64,000 bases of DNA from Phytohabitans sp037414955. GTDB lineage: Bacteria; Actinomycetota; Actinomycetes; Mycobacteriales; Micromonosporaceae. A model generated the notes under the pieces. It did not search any database and was not told where the DNA came from. It saw nothing but the letters and a program-made list of their open reading frames with translations. Made by a program: the position numbers and the translations under genes. Location: assembly GCA_037414955.1 (NCBI GenBank), contig JBBEWH010000085.1, forward strand, positions 1-64,000, written 5' to 3'. Positions 9,164-16,788 of the stretch are shown here, piece by piece; position 1 is the stretch's first letter; the number at the start of each line of letters is the position of its first letter.

Positions 9164-10368
9164 GCGCCGGTGTCGTCGTGGCCCGCGACCAGTCGGGCGT
9201 CGCTCGTGACGGCGGCCGCCAGCAGCCAAGCGACGCGGGCCGCGGCCGCCACCAGCCAGGCGACGCGGGTCGCGACCGGGCGATCGATGCGGTGCGGGCC
9301 ATCGCGATCGGCGGCGTGGTGCTCGGGCACTGGCTGGTCACCGGCCTGGTGCTCACCGCCGACGGGCTGGCGCAGTCCAGCCCGCTGCGGGCGATGCCAT
9401 GGCTGGCGCCGGCCAGCTGGCTCTTCCAGACGCTGGGGCTGTTCTTCTTCGCGGCGGGGTACGCGGCCGCGCGCTCACGGTCGTCCGGCCCGCGCGGCCT
9501 CGCCGGCCTGCTGCGCCCGCTCGCCGGGTTCGTGGCACTGTGGACGGTGGCGCTGATCGCCGCCGCGGTGGCCGGCGCCCCCGACCGCACGCTGCGCACC
9601 GTCGCCATGCTCGCCATCAGTCCACTGTGGTTTCTCCTGCCATTCGCGGTGCTGCGGTCGCTGACCGGGCCGCTGCGCTGGGCGGTGCGCCGCTGGGGCT
9701 TGGTCGTGGCGCTGCCCGCGGTGGCGGTCCTGGCCCTGTCGGACGCCGGCGTGCGACTGCTTCCGCTCACCGTCGTGTCCGCCTGGCTCGTCCCGTACGT
9801 CTTCGGCCTCGCCCTGCACGAGCGCCGGCTGCACCGGGGCGGCGCGCTGCTGCTGACCGGCGCCATCGGGATGGCGGTGCTCGTGCTGGTCTTCGGGTAC
9901 CCGGCGAGCGCGGTGGGCGTACCCGGCGCCGGACGGTCCAACCTGGACCCGCCGTCACTGTTCGCGCTGGCGCTCGGCACCGCGCAGGTGGGCGTCGCAC
10001 TGCTGTCGCGCTCCTGGCTGAACCGCCGGCCATCGCCACGGCCGGTGCGACTGCTGAACACGCACGCGCTGCCCATCTACCTGTGGCATCAGAGCGCGCT
10101 CGTCGCGGTGGTCGGCTTGGCGGCGGTGGCGGCCGGCGGCGCCGTGCTCGGCCTGCACACCACACCGGACGGACCACTGTGGGTGACCGCACGGATGGCC
10201 TGGCTACCCGCCTTCGGGGTGATTCTCATCGCGGCGTGCCACCTGGGATCGCGTCGTGGGTATACGATGTCGGACGGTTCTGAGCGGGAACGGCCGAAGG
10301 AGGTGATCGCTGTGCGACGAGATAGCGATCCCCCTAGTCATAGCCGGGCCGTGCGCCCTCCCTCTTAG
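9160..10368 (+). CDS. Membrane acyltransferase (acyltransferase_3 type)
   Basis: 402 residues with about ten hydrophobic segments. The family signature is RDRAIDAVRAIAIGGVVLGH near residues 38-57 (conserved Arg and the GH catalytic-type His), and later the LNTHALPIYLWHQSALV segment. Such proteins transfer acyl groups to sugars, polyketides or cell-wall polymers. The start (ATGA) overlaps the secreted hydrolase, so the two probably act on the same extracellular compound. The last about 40 residues (from YTMSDGSERERPKEV) are polar and overlap a promoter-like and Shine-Dalgarno sequence for downstream small ORFs. Confidence 0.82.
   Translation: MSAGVVVARDQSGVARDGGRQQPSDAGRGRHQPGDAGRDRAIDAVRAIAIGGVVLGHWLVTGLVLTADGLAQSSPLRAMPWLAPASWLFQTLGLFFFAAGYAAARSRSSGPRGLAGLLRPLAGFVALWTVALIAAAVAGAPDRTLRTVAMLAISPLWFLLPFAVLRSLTGPLRWAVRRWGLVVALPAVAVLALSDAGVRLLPLTVVSAWLVPYVFGLALHERRLHRGGALLLTGAIGMAVLVLVFGYPASAVGVPGAGRSNLDPPSLFALALGTAQVGVALLSRSWLNRRPSPRPVRLLNTHALPIYLWHQSALVAVVGLAAVAAGGAVLGLHTTPDGPLWVTARMAWLPAFGVILIAACHLGSRRGYTMSDGSERERPKEVIAVRRDSDPPSHSRAVRPPS
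10261..10306 (+). promoter_or_regulatory. Putative promoter and strong SD for a small-ORF unit
   Basis: TATACGAT (10261-10268, preceded by TGGG) resembles a -10 box. About 30 nt downstream, AAGGAGGTGATCG (10297-10309) is an almost complete complement of the 16S rRNA 3' end. Both lie inside the acyltransferase tail, where such a strong SD has no function for the upstream gene. Confidence 0.45.
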
Positions 10369-10431
10369 CCGCCCAGGTGGTCAGCCGGGCGTGCTCGTCG
10401 TGTGCCCTGCCACCACGGGAGAACCGCCATG
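10310..10431 (+). CDS. Candidate small ORF (40 aa), CTG or other non-ATG start
   Basis: The frame opened by CTG at 10310 (6 nt after the strong SD) reads CDEIAIPLVIAGPCALPLS and ends with ...CPATTGEPP. Its TGA overlaps the ATG of the next small ORF (ATGA at 10429). GC3 is about 70 percent, higher than the competing frame (GTG at 10312, 18 codons, about 50 percent). The peptide is short, hydrophobic, and has three Cys. The CTG start is unusual, so this is a proposal only. No homologue is recognised. Confidence 0.35.
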
Positions 10432-10503
10432 AACCGCTTCTTCGCTCCGCTGGGCTTCACCCTCGCCGCCGTCTGGGTGCTCGTCGTCTTCGTCCTCGTC
10501 TAA
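10429..10503 (+). CDS. Candidate 24-aa membrane peptide
   Basis: ATG at 10429 preceded by GGGAGAA opens a 24-codon frame with the residues NRFFAPLGFTLAAVW and then VLVVFVLV. It has one Arg near the N-terminus followed by a single hydrophobic span, typical of a small single-pass membrane peptide. It is coupled by ATGA to the preceding small ORF. It converges on the broken gene at 10500-10771. Too short for homology by eye; existence should be tested. Confidence 0.4.
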   Translation: MNRFFAPLGFTLAAVWVLVVFVLV

Positions 10504-10771
10504 GTCTCCTTGAGGATGTACACCGCCACCTTCTCACCGGCGCACGTCTTCGGCCGCGCGGTGGCCACAATGCCGTCGATCGCCCGGGTCTCCCGGATGA
10601 CGTGCGGGTCGGGATGCTGTCACGGCCTTGCTGGCCGGACTCGACCGCCGCGCTGCCGTGCAGTGGCGCGACGTCCACACCTTCGGCGTACAACAGCGGT
10701 GTCCACGCGGCATAGGAGGCGCACAGCGCCACGTTGGCCTCCGCGACGGCCCCGGCCGGGGGATATTTCAT
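10500..10771 (-). pseudogene. Small gene broken by one frameshift
   Basis: From ATG at 10771 the frame reads KYPPAGAVAEANVALCASYA, then AWTPLLYAEGVDVAPLHGSA, up to about GQQGR. After a shift near 10613-10627 the next frame continues HPDPHVIRETRAIDGIVATA and RPKTCAGEKVAVYILKET, then TAG at 10500. Both halves have coding-like composition, and the second ends cleanly against the small membrane ORF on the other strand. I do not recognise the family. The break could be a true mutation, a programmed shift or a sequencing error. Confidence 0.45.
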
Positions 10772-10855
10772 GCGCGAGACGCTAGCGCCCCTAAACCGTT
10801 GGCGTCGACCCTCCAAATCCCATTACCCGCGTGTCGCACTAACAATTTCCTCGCC

Positions 10856-10916
10856 TCATGATCAAGGCGTCCGTCAAGTAGTTCTAACTACTTGTAGGAC
10901 GGCTTGTTAATGGACA
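10856..10916. repeat. Palindromic element A, degenerate copy
   Basis: The left arm CATGATCAAGGCGTCC is intact. The right arm (GGACGGCTTGTTAATGG) has several substitutions. A separate half copy (ACGCCTTGATCATGG) follows at 10968-10985. Confidence 0.8.
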
Positions 10917-10967
10917 GGGGCGGATGACATGAGCACGGCGACCTACAGGCCGTCCTCCCGCCTTGAC

Positions 10968-10985
10968 GCACGCCTTGATCATGGA
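10968..10985. repeat. Element A, solitary right half
   Basis: GCACGCCTTGATCATGGA without a matching left arm, 55 bp after the degenerate copy. Together they suggest an old duplication or rearrangement. Confidence 0.6.
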
Positions 10986-11040
10986 CTGGGCCTCATTCGA
11001 TTGATCGCAATAATGGAAACATCGCCATTATGCGAGGCCC
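10986..11040. repeat. Imperfect hairpin
   Basis: GGGCCTC...CAATAATGG and CCATTATGCGAGGCCC form an interrupted stem around the loop AAACATCG. It lies in a 450-bp stretch with no supported gene (10772-11224). Confidence 0.5.
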
Positions 11041-11116
11041 ACCTTCTACGCCGTCACATCGCAACAGCGAACGCCCGCCCGCGCGGCGTTCGCGGTCGAA
11101 GCGGAGCAAGCGTGCT

Positions 11117-11200
11117 CGATCAAGGAAAACCGCGTGGATCAAGGGCATAGGCACGCGGATTAGAGATCAAACCACGTGCCTATGCCCTTGATCGACGTGC
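11117..11200. repeat. Palindromic element C, copy 2
   Basis: The outer left arm CGATCAAGGAAAACCGCGTG precedes the inner palindrome GATCAAGGGCATAGGCAC...GTGCCTATGCCCTTGATC. It ends 25 bp before the VWA gene stop and so may terminate that operon. The inner arms covary with copy 1 (CATAGGCAC/GTGCCTATG instead of the CTCGGGCAC type). Confidence 0.82.
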
Positions 11201-11224
11201 AGAAAGACGCGGGGGCGGGAGGGG

Positions 11225-12175
11225 TTAGGGGAGGCGGGAGGTCCAGATTAGGCTCATGGCGCCTGCCGCGAGCGCGAACAACAACGCCACGCCCGCGTAC
11301 CACTGGGTGATTTCGCGGGGTTGGATGCGGTGGCCGATCGAGCTGCCCATGTCTTCGTATACCTGCTTCAGCTCGGTCACCGAGGCCGCCTCGTAGAAGT
11401 ATCCCCGCGTGGTCTCCGCCAGCTCGGCCAGCGCGAGCCGGTCGACCGGTACCGGCTGGAGCTGGCCGCCGATGTCCACCGTGCCCGCGTCGGTGCCGAA
11501 CGCGATCGTGGAGACCGGCACGTTGGCCGAGGCGGCGGCCGAGCCGGCCTCTTCCACCGACCGGCCCGACGTGCGATAGCCGTCGGAGAGCAGCACGATG
11601 CGGGCCGGCGGGGCGCCGGCGGCGCCGTCGGCGGGCACCGAGCGGATCGCCTCCAGGCAGGTGAAGACGGCCTCGCCGGTCGCGGTGGCCTCGGCGAGCG
11701 TGAGCCCGTCGATGGCGGCGGTCACCGCCTCCCGGTCCTTCGACGGCGGCACCAGCACGTTGGCCGACTTGGCGAACGACACGAGCCCGAGGTTGTACGT
11801 CGGCGGCAGCTCGGTGACGAACTGCTTGGCCGCCTCCTGCGCCGCCTCGATGCGGCTGGGCGCCACGTCGTCGGCCTCCATCGACAGCGACACGTCGATG
11901 GCGAGCATGACGGTGGCGCGTTCCAGCGGCTCCTCGCGATCGACCGAGGGCCGGGCCATCGCGGTGGCCAGCGCCATCAGGCTGATGAGGAACGCGCCCG
12001 CCGCGACGTGCCGGCGCCAGCCGATGCCCTTCGGCGCGAGCGTCCGCAGCAGGTCGACGTTGGTGAACCGCATCGCGTAGTGCCGGCGGCGGAACTGACG
12101 CCACACGTAGGCGCCGGCGATCGCCAGCACCGGCACCAGCGCCAGCAGCCACCACGGTTGCAGAAAACGAATCAT
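11225..12175 (-). CDS. VWA-domain membrane protein (BatA-like)
   Basis: 316 residues. An N-terminal hydrophobic segment (PWWLLALVPVLAIAGAYVW), a second near residue 60-80, a von Willebrand factor A domain with the MIDAS motif AIDVSLSMEADD and downstream LLSDGYRTSG, and a C-terminal membrane segment (WYAGVALLFALAAGAMSLI). It is the third gene of a MoxR-DUF58-VWA operon, a set linked elsewhere to chaperoning or metal-dependent activation of membrane complexes. The start ATG overlaps the DUF58 stop by 4 bp. Confidence 0.88.
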   Translation of the reverse strand: MIRFLQPWWLLALVPVLAIAGAYVWRQFRRRHYAMRFTNVDLLRTLAPKGIGWRRHVAAGAFLISLMALATAMARPSVDREEPLERATVMLAIDVSLSMEADDVAPSRIEAAQEAAKQFVTELPPTYNLGLVSFAKSANVLVPPSKDREAVTAAIDGLTLAEATATGEAVFTCLEAIRSVPADGAAGAPPARIVLLSDGYRTSGRSVEEAGSAAASANVPVSTIAFGTDAGTVDIGGQLQPVPVDRLALAELAETTRGYFYEAASVTELKQVYEDMGSSIGHRIQPREITQWYAGVALLFALAAGAMSLIWTSRLP

Positions 12176-13089
12176 CGTGTGGTTCCTCGGGTGCGTGCGT
12201 GCCGCTGGGCGGCGACGAACCGGACCATGTCGAGCAGCCAGTCGGAGTCGGTGCGCAGCCGCAGGTGGGCGGCGCCGGCGGCGCGCAGCGCCTGGGCAAT
12301 GGCCGCGCGCTGGGCGGAGGCGGCCTCCGCGTACCGGTGGCGCAGCCGGGGGTCGGCGGTCTGCACCTCGTGCAGCCGGCCGCTCTCCGGGTCGACGAGG
12401 GTGAGCACACCGACGTCGGGCAGTTCCAGCTCGCGCGGGTCGACGATCTCGATGGCGAGCACGTCGTGCCGGACGCCGAGCTTGCGCACCGGCCGCGCCC
12501 ACTGCTCGGGCGGTGCCAGGAAATCGGAGATCACCACCGCGACGCCGCGCCGGCGCGGTGGGCGGTTGAGCTTGTCGATCAGGTCGCCCAGGTCGCTGCG
12601 TCCGGGTGCGACCTGGGTGCGGGCGATGGCGCGCAGCAGCCCCTGTGCTTCCTTGCGGCCGGGGCGGGCCGGCATGCGGACCGTGCTGGCACCGGTGCCC
12701 ACGACCGCGCCGATGCGGTTGCCCCCGCGCACCGTCAGGTAGGTCAACGCGGTGGCGGCGGCGACCGCGACCTCCCGCTTGAGGTACTTGGCGGTGCCGA
12801 AGTCGAGGCTCGCGGAGAGGTCGACGGCGAGCCAGGTCTCCAGCTCCCGGTCGGCCACGGTCTGGCGGACGTGCGGCATCGTGGTGCGGGCGGTGACCGG
12901 CCAGTCCATGCGGCGGACGTCGTCGCCGGGCCGGTACTCGCGGGACTCCCCCGCCTCCGTGCCGGGCCCCGGCAGCAGCCCGACGTAGTCGCCCTGGAGC
13001 AGGCCGTCGAGCTTGCGGGTGACCATGAGCTGGAGGCGCGACAGGACCGCGTCCGCCCGCGCGCCGCGTTGCGCCTCCGGAGCCGTCAT
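12172..13089 (-). CDS. DUF58 domain protein
   Basis: 305 residues. The DUF58 hallmark is SREYRPGDDVRRMDWPVTAR near residues 49-68, followed by a VWA-like fold with LAVDLSASLDFG and VVISDFLAP. It is cytoplasmic and without membrane segments. In these operons DUF58 proteins work with MoxR ATPases and VWA proteins, probably as substrate adaptors; that role is inferred. It lies 25 bp downstream of moxR and overlaps the VWA gene. Confidence 0.9.
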   Translation of the reverse strand: MTAPEAQRGARADAVLSRLQLMVTRKLDGLLQGDYVGLLPGPGTEAGESREYRPGDDVRRMDWPVTARTTMPHVRQTVADRELETWLAVDLSASLDFGTAKYLKREVAVAAATALTYLTVRGGNRIGAVVGTGASTVRMPARPGRKEAQGLLRAIARTQVAPGRSDLGDLIDKLNRPPRRRGVAVVISDFLAPPEQWARPVRKLGVRHDVLAIEIVDPRELELPDVGVLTLVDPESGRLHEVQTADPRLRHRYAEAASAQRAAIAQALRAAGAAHLRLRTDSDWLLDMVRFVAAQRHARTRGTTR

Positions 13090-13114
13090 GCGCGGTCCTC
13101 GCGCGGCGGGGCCG

Positions 13115-14257
13115 TCATTGGAGCGTCCCGGGCCAGGCGCCGGCCGGCTGCGGCGTGCCGGCGGCTGGGCTCGCCGGCGCGGGCACCGCCGGCACCGCGT
13201 GCTGGCGGGGCGCCACGCTGGGCAGCGGCACGTTCGCCATCACGCGCGCCACGATGTGGTCGGCGGGGATGTCATCGGCCAGCGCGTCGTAGCTGAGCAC
13301 CAGCCGGTGCCGCAGGATGTCGGGGGCGATGTCCTGGACGTCCTGCGGCAGGGCGTAGTCGCGGCCGCGCATGAGGGCGAGCGCGCGGGTGGCCCGCACG
13401 ATGCCGAGCGAGGCGCGCGGGCTGGCACCGTACTGGATGAGCTGCGCCACGTCCGGGATGCCGTGCTCGGCGGGTGCGCGGGTGGCGAGCACCAGCCGCA
13501 CCGTGTAGTCGACCAGCGCGTTGTGCACGAACACCTGGTCCGCCTTGCGCTGCAGGGCGAGCAGGTCGGCCGGGGTGAACACGGGGTTCGGCTCCGGCGC
13601 GCTGACCCCCATCCGGTAGACGATCTCGCGCTCCTCGGCGTCGGTCGGGTAGCCGACCACGATCTTCATGAGGAAGCGGTCGCGCTGCGCCTCGGGCAGC
13701 GGGTAGACACCCTCCTGCTCGATCGGGTTCTGGGTGGCCATGACCAGGAACGGGTTGGGCACCTCGTGGGTCTCGCCGCCGATCGACACCTGCTGCTCGG
13801 ACATCACCTCCAGCAGCGCGGACTGCACCTTGGCCGGCGCCCGGTTGATCTCGTCGGCGAGCAGGAAGTTGACGAACACCGGCCCCAGCTCGACGTCGAA
13901 CTTCTCGGTGGACTGCCGGTAGATCCGGGTGCCGACGATGTCGGCCGGCACCAGGTCGGGCGTGAACTGGACGCGGGCGAACGTGCCGCCGACGACCCGG
14001 GCGAGCGTCTCCACCGCGAGCGTCTTGGCGACCCCGGGAACGCCCTCCAGGAGGCAGTGACCGCGGGCCAGGAGCGCGACGAACATCCGCTCCACCATGC
14101 GATCCTGCCCGACGATCACCCGCTTGACCTCGAACAGCGCGCGCTCCAGCGACGTCGCGTCTTGGGCGGGGGTGGTGCTCGAAGCCGAGGTGGCCTGGGC
14201 CGGCACGTCGGCGGGCTCAGGGGTCACAGGGGTCTCGGGCGTGGTCGGCTGGGCCAC
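13115..14257 (-). CDS. MoxR-family AAA+ ATPase
   Basis: 380 residues from GTG at 14257, with GGAGG 4 nt upstream; an ATG at 14281 is an alternative. It has a low-complexity Thr/Pro/Ala N-terminus of about 45 residues, Walker A in LLEGVPGVAKT, Walker B in LLADEINRAP, sensor-1 in VMATQNPIEQEG and sensor-2 in SPRASLGIVRA. The C-terminus is a Pro/Ala-rich tail. It is the first gene of the operon with DUF58 and VWA and is expected to power their action. Confidence 0.9.
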   Translation of the reverse strand: MAQPTTPETPVTPEPADVPAQATSASSTTPAQDATSLERALFEVKRVIVGQDRMVERMFVALLARGHCLLEGVPGVAKTLAVETLARVVGGTFARVQFTPDLVPADIVGTRIYRQSTEKFDVELGPVFVNFLLADEINRAPAKVQSALLEVMSEQQVSIGGETHEVPNPFLVMATQNPIEQEGVYPLPEAQRDRFLMKIVVGYPTDAEEREIVYRMGVSAPEPNPVFTPADLLALQRKADQVFVHNALVDYTVRLVLATRAPAEHGIPDVAQLIQYGASPRASLGIVRATRALALMRGRDYALPQDVQDIAPDILRHRLVLSYDALADDIPADHIVARVMANVPLPSVAPRQHAVPAVPAPASPAAGTPQPAGAWPGTLQ

Positions 14258-14533
14258 CGGTCCTCCACAGCGGGTAAGCATCGTCGGCTGAGGCGGCCGG
14301 ACGCCGCCCCACCTAGCGTTACACGCCAACCTATCCAGCCGGGCGGCACGACCGAAATCCGGCATCGGGTACACCGCCGGTCCGGCCGCCCTGATCACTG
14401 TCCGGCGCGCCGCGTCGCGCCAGGTGAAAACAGGGCGGCCAACGGGTAGACACAGTGGGGCTGTGCACGTGTACGATTCAGCCGTCGCCGGGCGGCTTCC
14501 CCCGTGGCCGCCCGGCGCTCTTACACTTCCGGT

Positions 14534-14794
14534 GTGAAGTGCTCCGCCCGCGGCTGTCAGGCGACAGCCGTCTGGGCCCTCCAGTGGAACAATCCGAAGC
14601 TCCACGACCCCGAGCGCCGCAAGACCTGGCTGGCGTGCGACACCCACCGGGAAACCCTCGGCGAGTTCCTGACCCTGCGCGGCTTCCTGCGCGAGGTGAC
14701 TGTGCTTGGTGAGACTGGGCCTGGTGACGCTGGGCCTGGTGACGCTGGGCCTGGTGAGACTGGGCCTGATGAGGATCGTGCCACTGCCCCGTAG
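14534..14794 (+). CDS. Small zinc-ribbon-like actinobacterial protein
   Basis: 86 residues from GTG at 14534. The N-terminal 60 residues carry CSARGC and later ACDTHRE, so Cys3, Cys8, Cys35 and His38 could bind zinc. Such proteins are common in actinobacteria and are often misnamed acetone carboxylase, with no such activity evident. The C-terminal 25 residues are a Gly/Pro/Glu/Asp repeat (GETGPGDAGPGDAGPGETGP) encoded by four near-identical 15-bp units at about 14710-14770. It lies 9 bp upstream of the PH-domain gene and is probably co-transcribed. Confidence 0.75.
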   Translation: MKCSARGCQATAVWALQWNNPKLHDPERRKTWLACDTHRETLGEFLTLRGFLREVTVLGETGPGDAGPGDAGPGETGPDEDRATAP

Positions 14795-14803
14795 CCTGGA
14801 GCC

Positions 14804-15304
14804 GTGACGCACCCCGTCGACGCGCTGGAACCATGGCCGGACACCGTGGACTGGCGGCCGGTCTCCCGTGATCTCATCTGGGTCGAACTGATCCGCGCCG
14901 GCATCACCGCGCTCATCGCGGCCGCCGCCCTGGCCGTCGGGTGGATCCTCAGCGGCCACTGGATCTTCGGCCTCGGCCTCCTCCTGACCGCCGCGCTGTA
15001 CGCCTGGAGCGCCGCCGTCAGCATCCGCTCGGTGCGCTCCTGGGGATACGCCGAACGCGACAACGACCTGCTGGTGCGGCACGGGCTGCTGGTGCGGCGG
15101 CTCTCCATCGTGCCGTACGCGCGGATGCAGTTCGTCGACGTGACCGCCGGGCCGCTGGAGCGCGCGTTCACGCTCGCGACCGTGCAGCTGCACACCGCGG
15201 CGGCGGCGAGCGACGCCCGCGTACCCGGCCTGCGCCCGCCGGAAGCGGCCCGGCTGCGCGACCGCCTGACCGCGCTCGGCGAAGACCGCGCGGAGGGCCT
15301 GTGA
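14804..15304 (+). CDS. Membrane protein with bacterial PH domain (YdbS-like)
   Basis: 166 residues. Two membrane segments (about residues 30-75) are followed by a bPH2 domain, seen as LLVRHGLLVRRLSIVPYARM and QFVDVTAGPLERAFTLATVQ. YdbS/YdbT pairs of this kind in Bacillus are membrane proteins of unclear role, linked to bacteriocin resistance. GTG start at 14804. The stop overlaps the start of the larger partner at 15301 by 4 bp, so the two are coupled. Confidence 0.88.
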   Translation: MTHPVDALEPWPDTVDWRPVSRDLIWVELIRAGITALIAAAALAVGWILSGHWIFGLGLLLTAALYAWSAAVSIRSVRSWGYAERDNDLLVRHGLLVRRLSIVPYARMQFVDVTAGPLERAFTLATVQLHTAAAASDARVPGLRPPEAARLRDRLTALGEDRAEGL

Positions 15305-16788
15305 GCGAGGTGCAAGGAAGGGACCCTTTATCCGCGGAAAGCGATAACCAGGGGCCCTTCCTCACAACGCACGGCGAGAGCGACGCGCAGGGCGCGGCCG
15401 CGGAGCCGCGGAAGCGGCTGCACCCGCTCACCCCGCTGCTGCGCGGCGGCCGCGCCCTGGTCGTGATCATCGCGGCGCTGTCCTGGCAGACGCTCGGCCA
15501 GGTGGGGCTGGGCTGGTTCGCGGTCATGGTGCTGGCGCTGGTGGTCGGCCAGGTCGTCCTGGCGCTGGTGAGCTGGTACAACACCGGCTACCACGTGGTC
15601 GGGCGGGAACTGCGGGTGCACGAGGGGCTGCTGTGGCGGCGCACCCGGGCGATCCCGCTGGAGCGGCTGCAGGCGGTCGAGGTGGTCCGCCCGCTGCTCG
15701 CCCAGCTCACCGGCCTCGCCGAGCTGCGGCTGGAGGTGGTGGGCGGCAGCAAGACGGAGGCGCCGCTGGCGTACCTGACGGTGGCCGACGCGGTCGCCCT
15801 GCGCGCGCGCCTCCTCGCCCTCGCGGGGCAGGCCCCGGCGGCCGCCGCCGGAACCGAGAGCGCCGAGCGCGCGGCGGCGCCCGCCGAGCGCCCCATCCAC
15901 GCGGTCGTCAACCGGGAACTGCTGGTCAGCCAGCTCCTCACGCCGCAGGCGCTGACCATCCCGTTCGGCGTGGCGGGGGTCACGGCGCAGTTCGTGTACG
16001 ACCCGACGTTCTCGTTCATCGGCATCGCCAGCACCGTCACCGCGATGGCCGGCATCCTGCTCCAGCCGGTCCGCCGGGTACTCGCGGACTGGAACTTCCG
16101 GCTCGCCCGCGGCGACGCGGGCCTGCGCCTGCGCGGCGGCCTGCTGGAGACCCGCAGCCAGACCATCCCGCTGGTCCGGGTGCAGGCCGTCCGGGTGACC
16201 TGGCCGCTGCTGTGGCGGGCGAAGGGGTGGCTCCGGATGCGCCTCGACGTGGCCGGGATGACCGGCGCCGGCGTCGAGGACGGCAAGGCGTTCGACCGCC
16301 TGCTGCCGGTCGGCGACGCGGCCACCAGCGAGCGGGTACTGGCCGAGACGCTGCCCGGCGTCTCGCTGGCCGGGCTGCCGAACGCCGCGCCGCCGGCGCG
16401 GGCCCGGTGGTTCCACCCGTTCGCGCTGCCGGTGATGGGCGTCGGGCTGACCGCCGACGTCATGGTCGCCCGGGACGGCCGGCTGACCCGCCAGCTGGTG
16501 ATCGTGCCGTACGCGCGGATGCAGAGCGTCCGGGTCGTGCAGGGGCCGCTGCAGCGCCGGCTCGGCCTCGCCACCGTGTACGCGGACACCGCCGGCGGGT
16601 TGCCGGCCGCCGCCCGCGACCGCGACCTCAGCGAGGCGTGGTGGCTGGCGGCGGAGCTGGTGCGGCGCTCTCGGGAGGCGCGGGAGGCGCGGGATACGGA
16701 GACGCGGGAGACCCGGGAGACGGAAGCGCGGGAGACGCCCGCCGGCGTGCCCACCACCGCTCCGCCAGTCCCACCACCAGGAACGTGA
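15301..16788 (+). CDS. Membrane protein with repeated PH domains (YdbT-like)
   Basis: 495 residues from GTG at 15301, coupled to the YdbS-like gene. It has pairs of membrane segments and three bPH2 units, recognisable as LRVHEGLLWRRTRAIPLERL, RLRGGLLETRSQTIPLVRV and RQLVIVPYARMQSVRVVQGP. Residues about 4-22 (EVQGRDPL...NQGPFL) are encoded by a copy of palindrome B, which sits inside the reading frame and looks inserted. The C-terminus is a charged Arg/Glu/Thr repeat followed by a Pro-rich end. It overlaps the convergent PAP2 gene by 161 bp. Confidence 0.85.
   Translation: MSEVQGRDPLSAESDNQGPFLTTHGESDAQGAAAEPRKRLHPLTPLLRGGRALVVIIAALSWQTLGQVGLGWFAVMVLALVVGQVVLALVSWYNTGYHVVGRELRVHEGLLWRRTRAIPLERLQAVEVVRPLLAQLTGLAELRLEVVGGSKTEAPLAYLTVADAVALRARLLALAGQAPAAAAGTESAERAAAPAERPIHAVVNRELLVSQLLTPQALTIPFGVAGVTAQFVYDPTFSFIGIASTVTAMAGILLQPVRRVLADWNFRLARGDAGLRLRGGLLETRSQTIPLVRVQAVRVTWPLLWRAKGWLRMRLDVAGMTGAGVEDGKAFDRLLPVGDAATSERVLAETLPGVSLAGLPNAAPPARARWFHPFALPVMGVGLTADVMVARDGRLTRQLVIVPYARMQSVRVVQGPLQRRLGLATVYADTAGGLPAAARDRDLSEAWWLAAELVRRSREAREARDTETRETRETEARETPAGVPTTAPPVPPPGT
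15311..15362. repeat. Palindromic element B inside coding sequence
   Basis: AAGGAAGGGACCCTTTATC, loop CGCGGAAAGCG, then ATAACCAGGGGCCCTTCCT. It matches the intergenic copy at 31516-31564. It lies between codons 4 and 22 of the PH-domain gene without breaking the frame. Confidence 0.8.
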
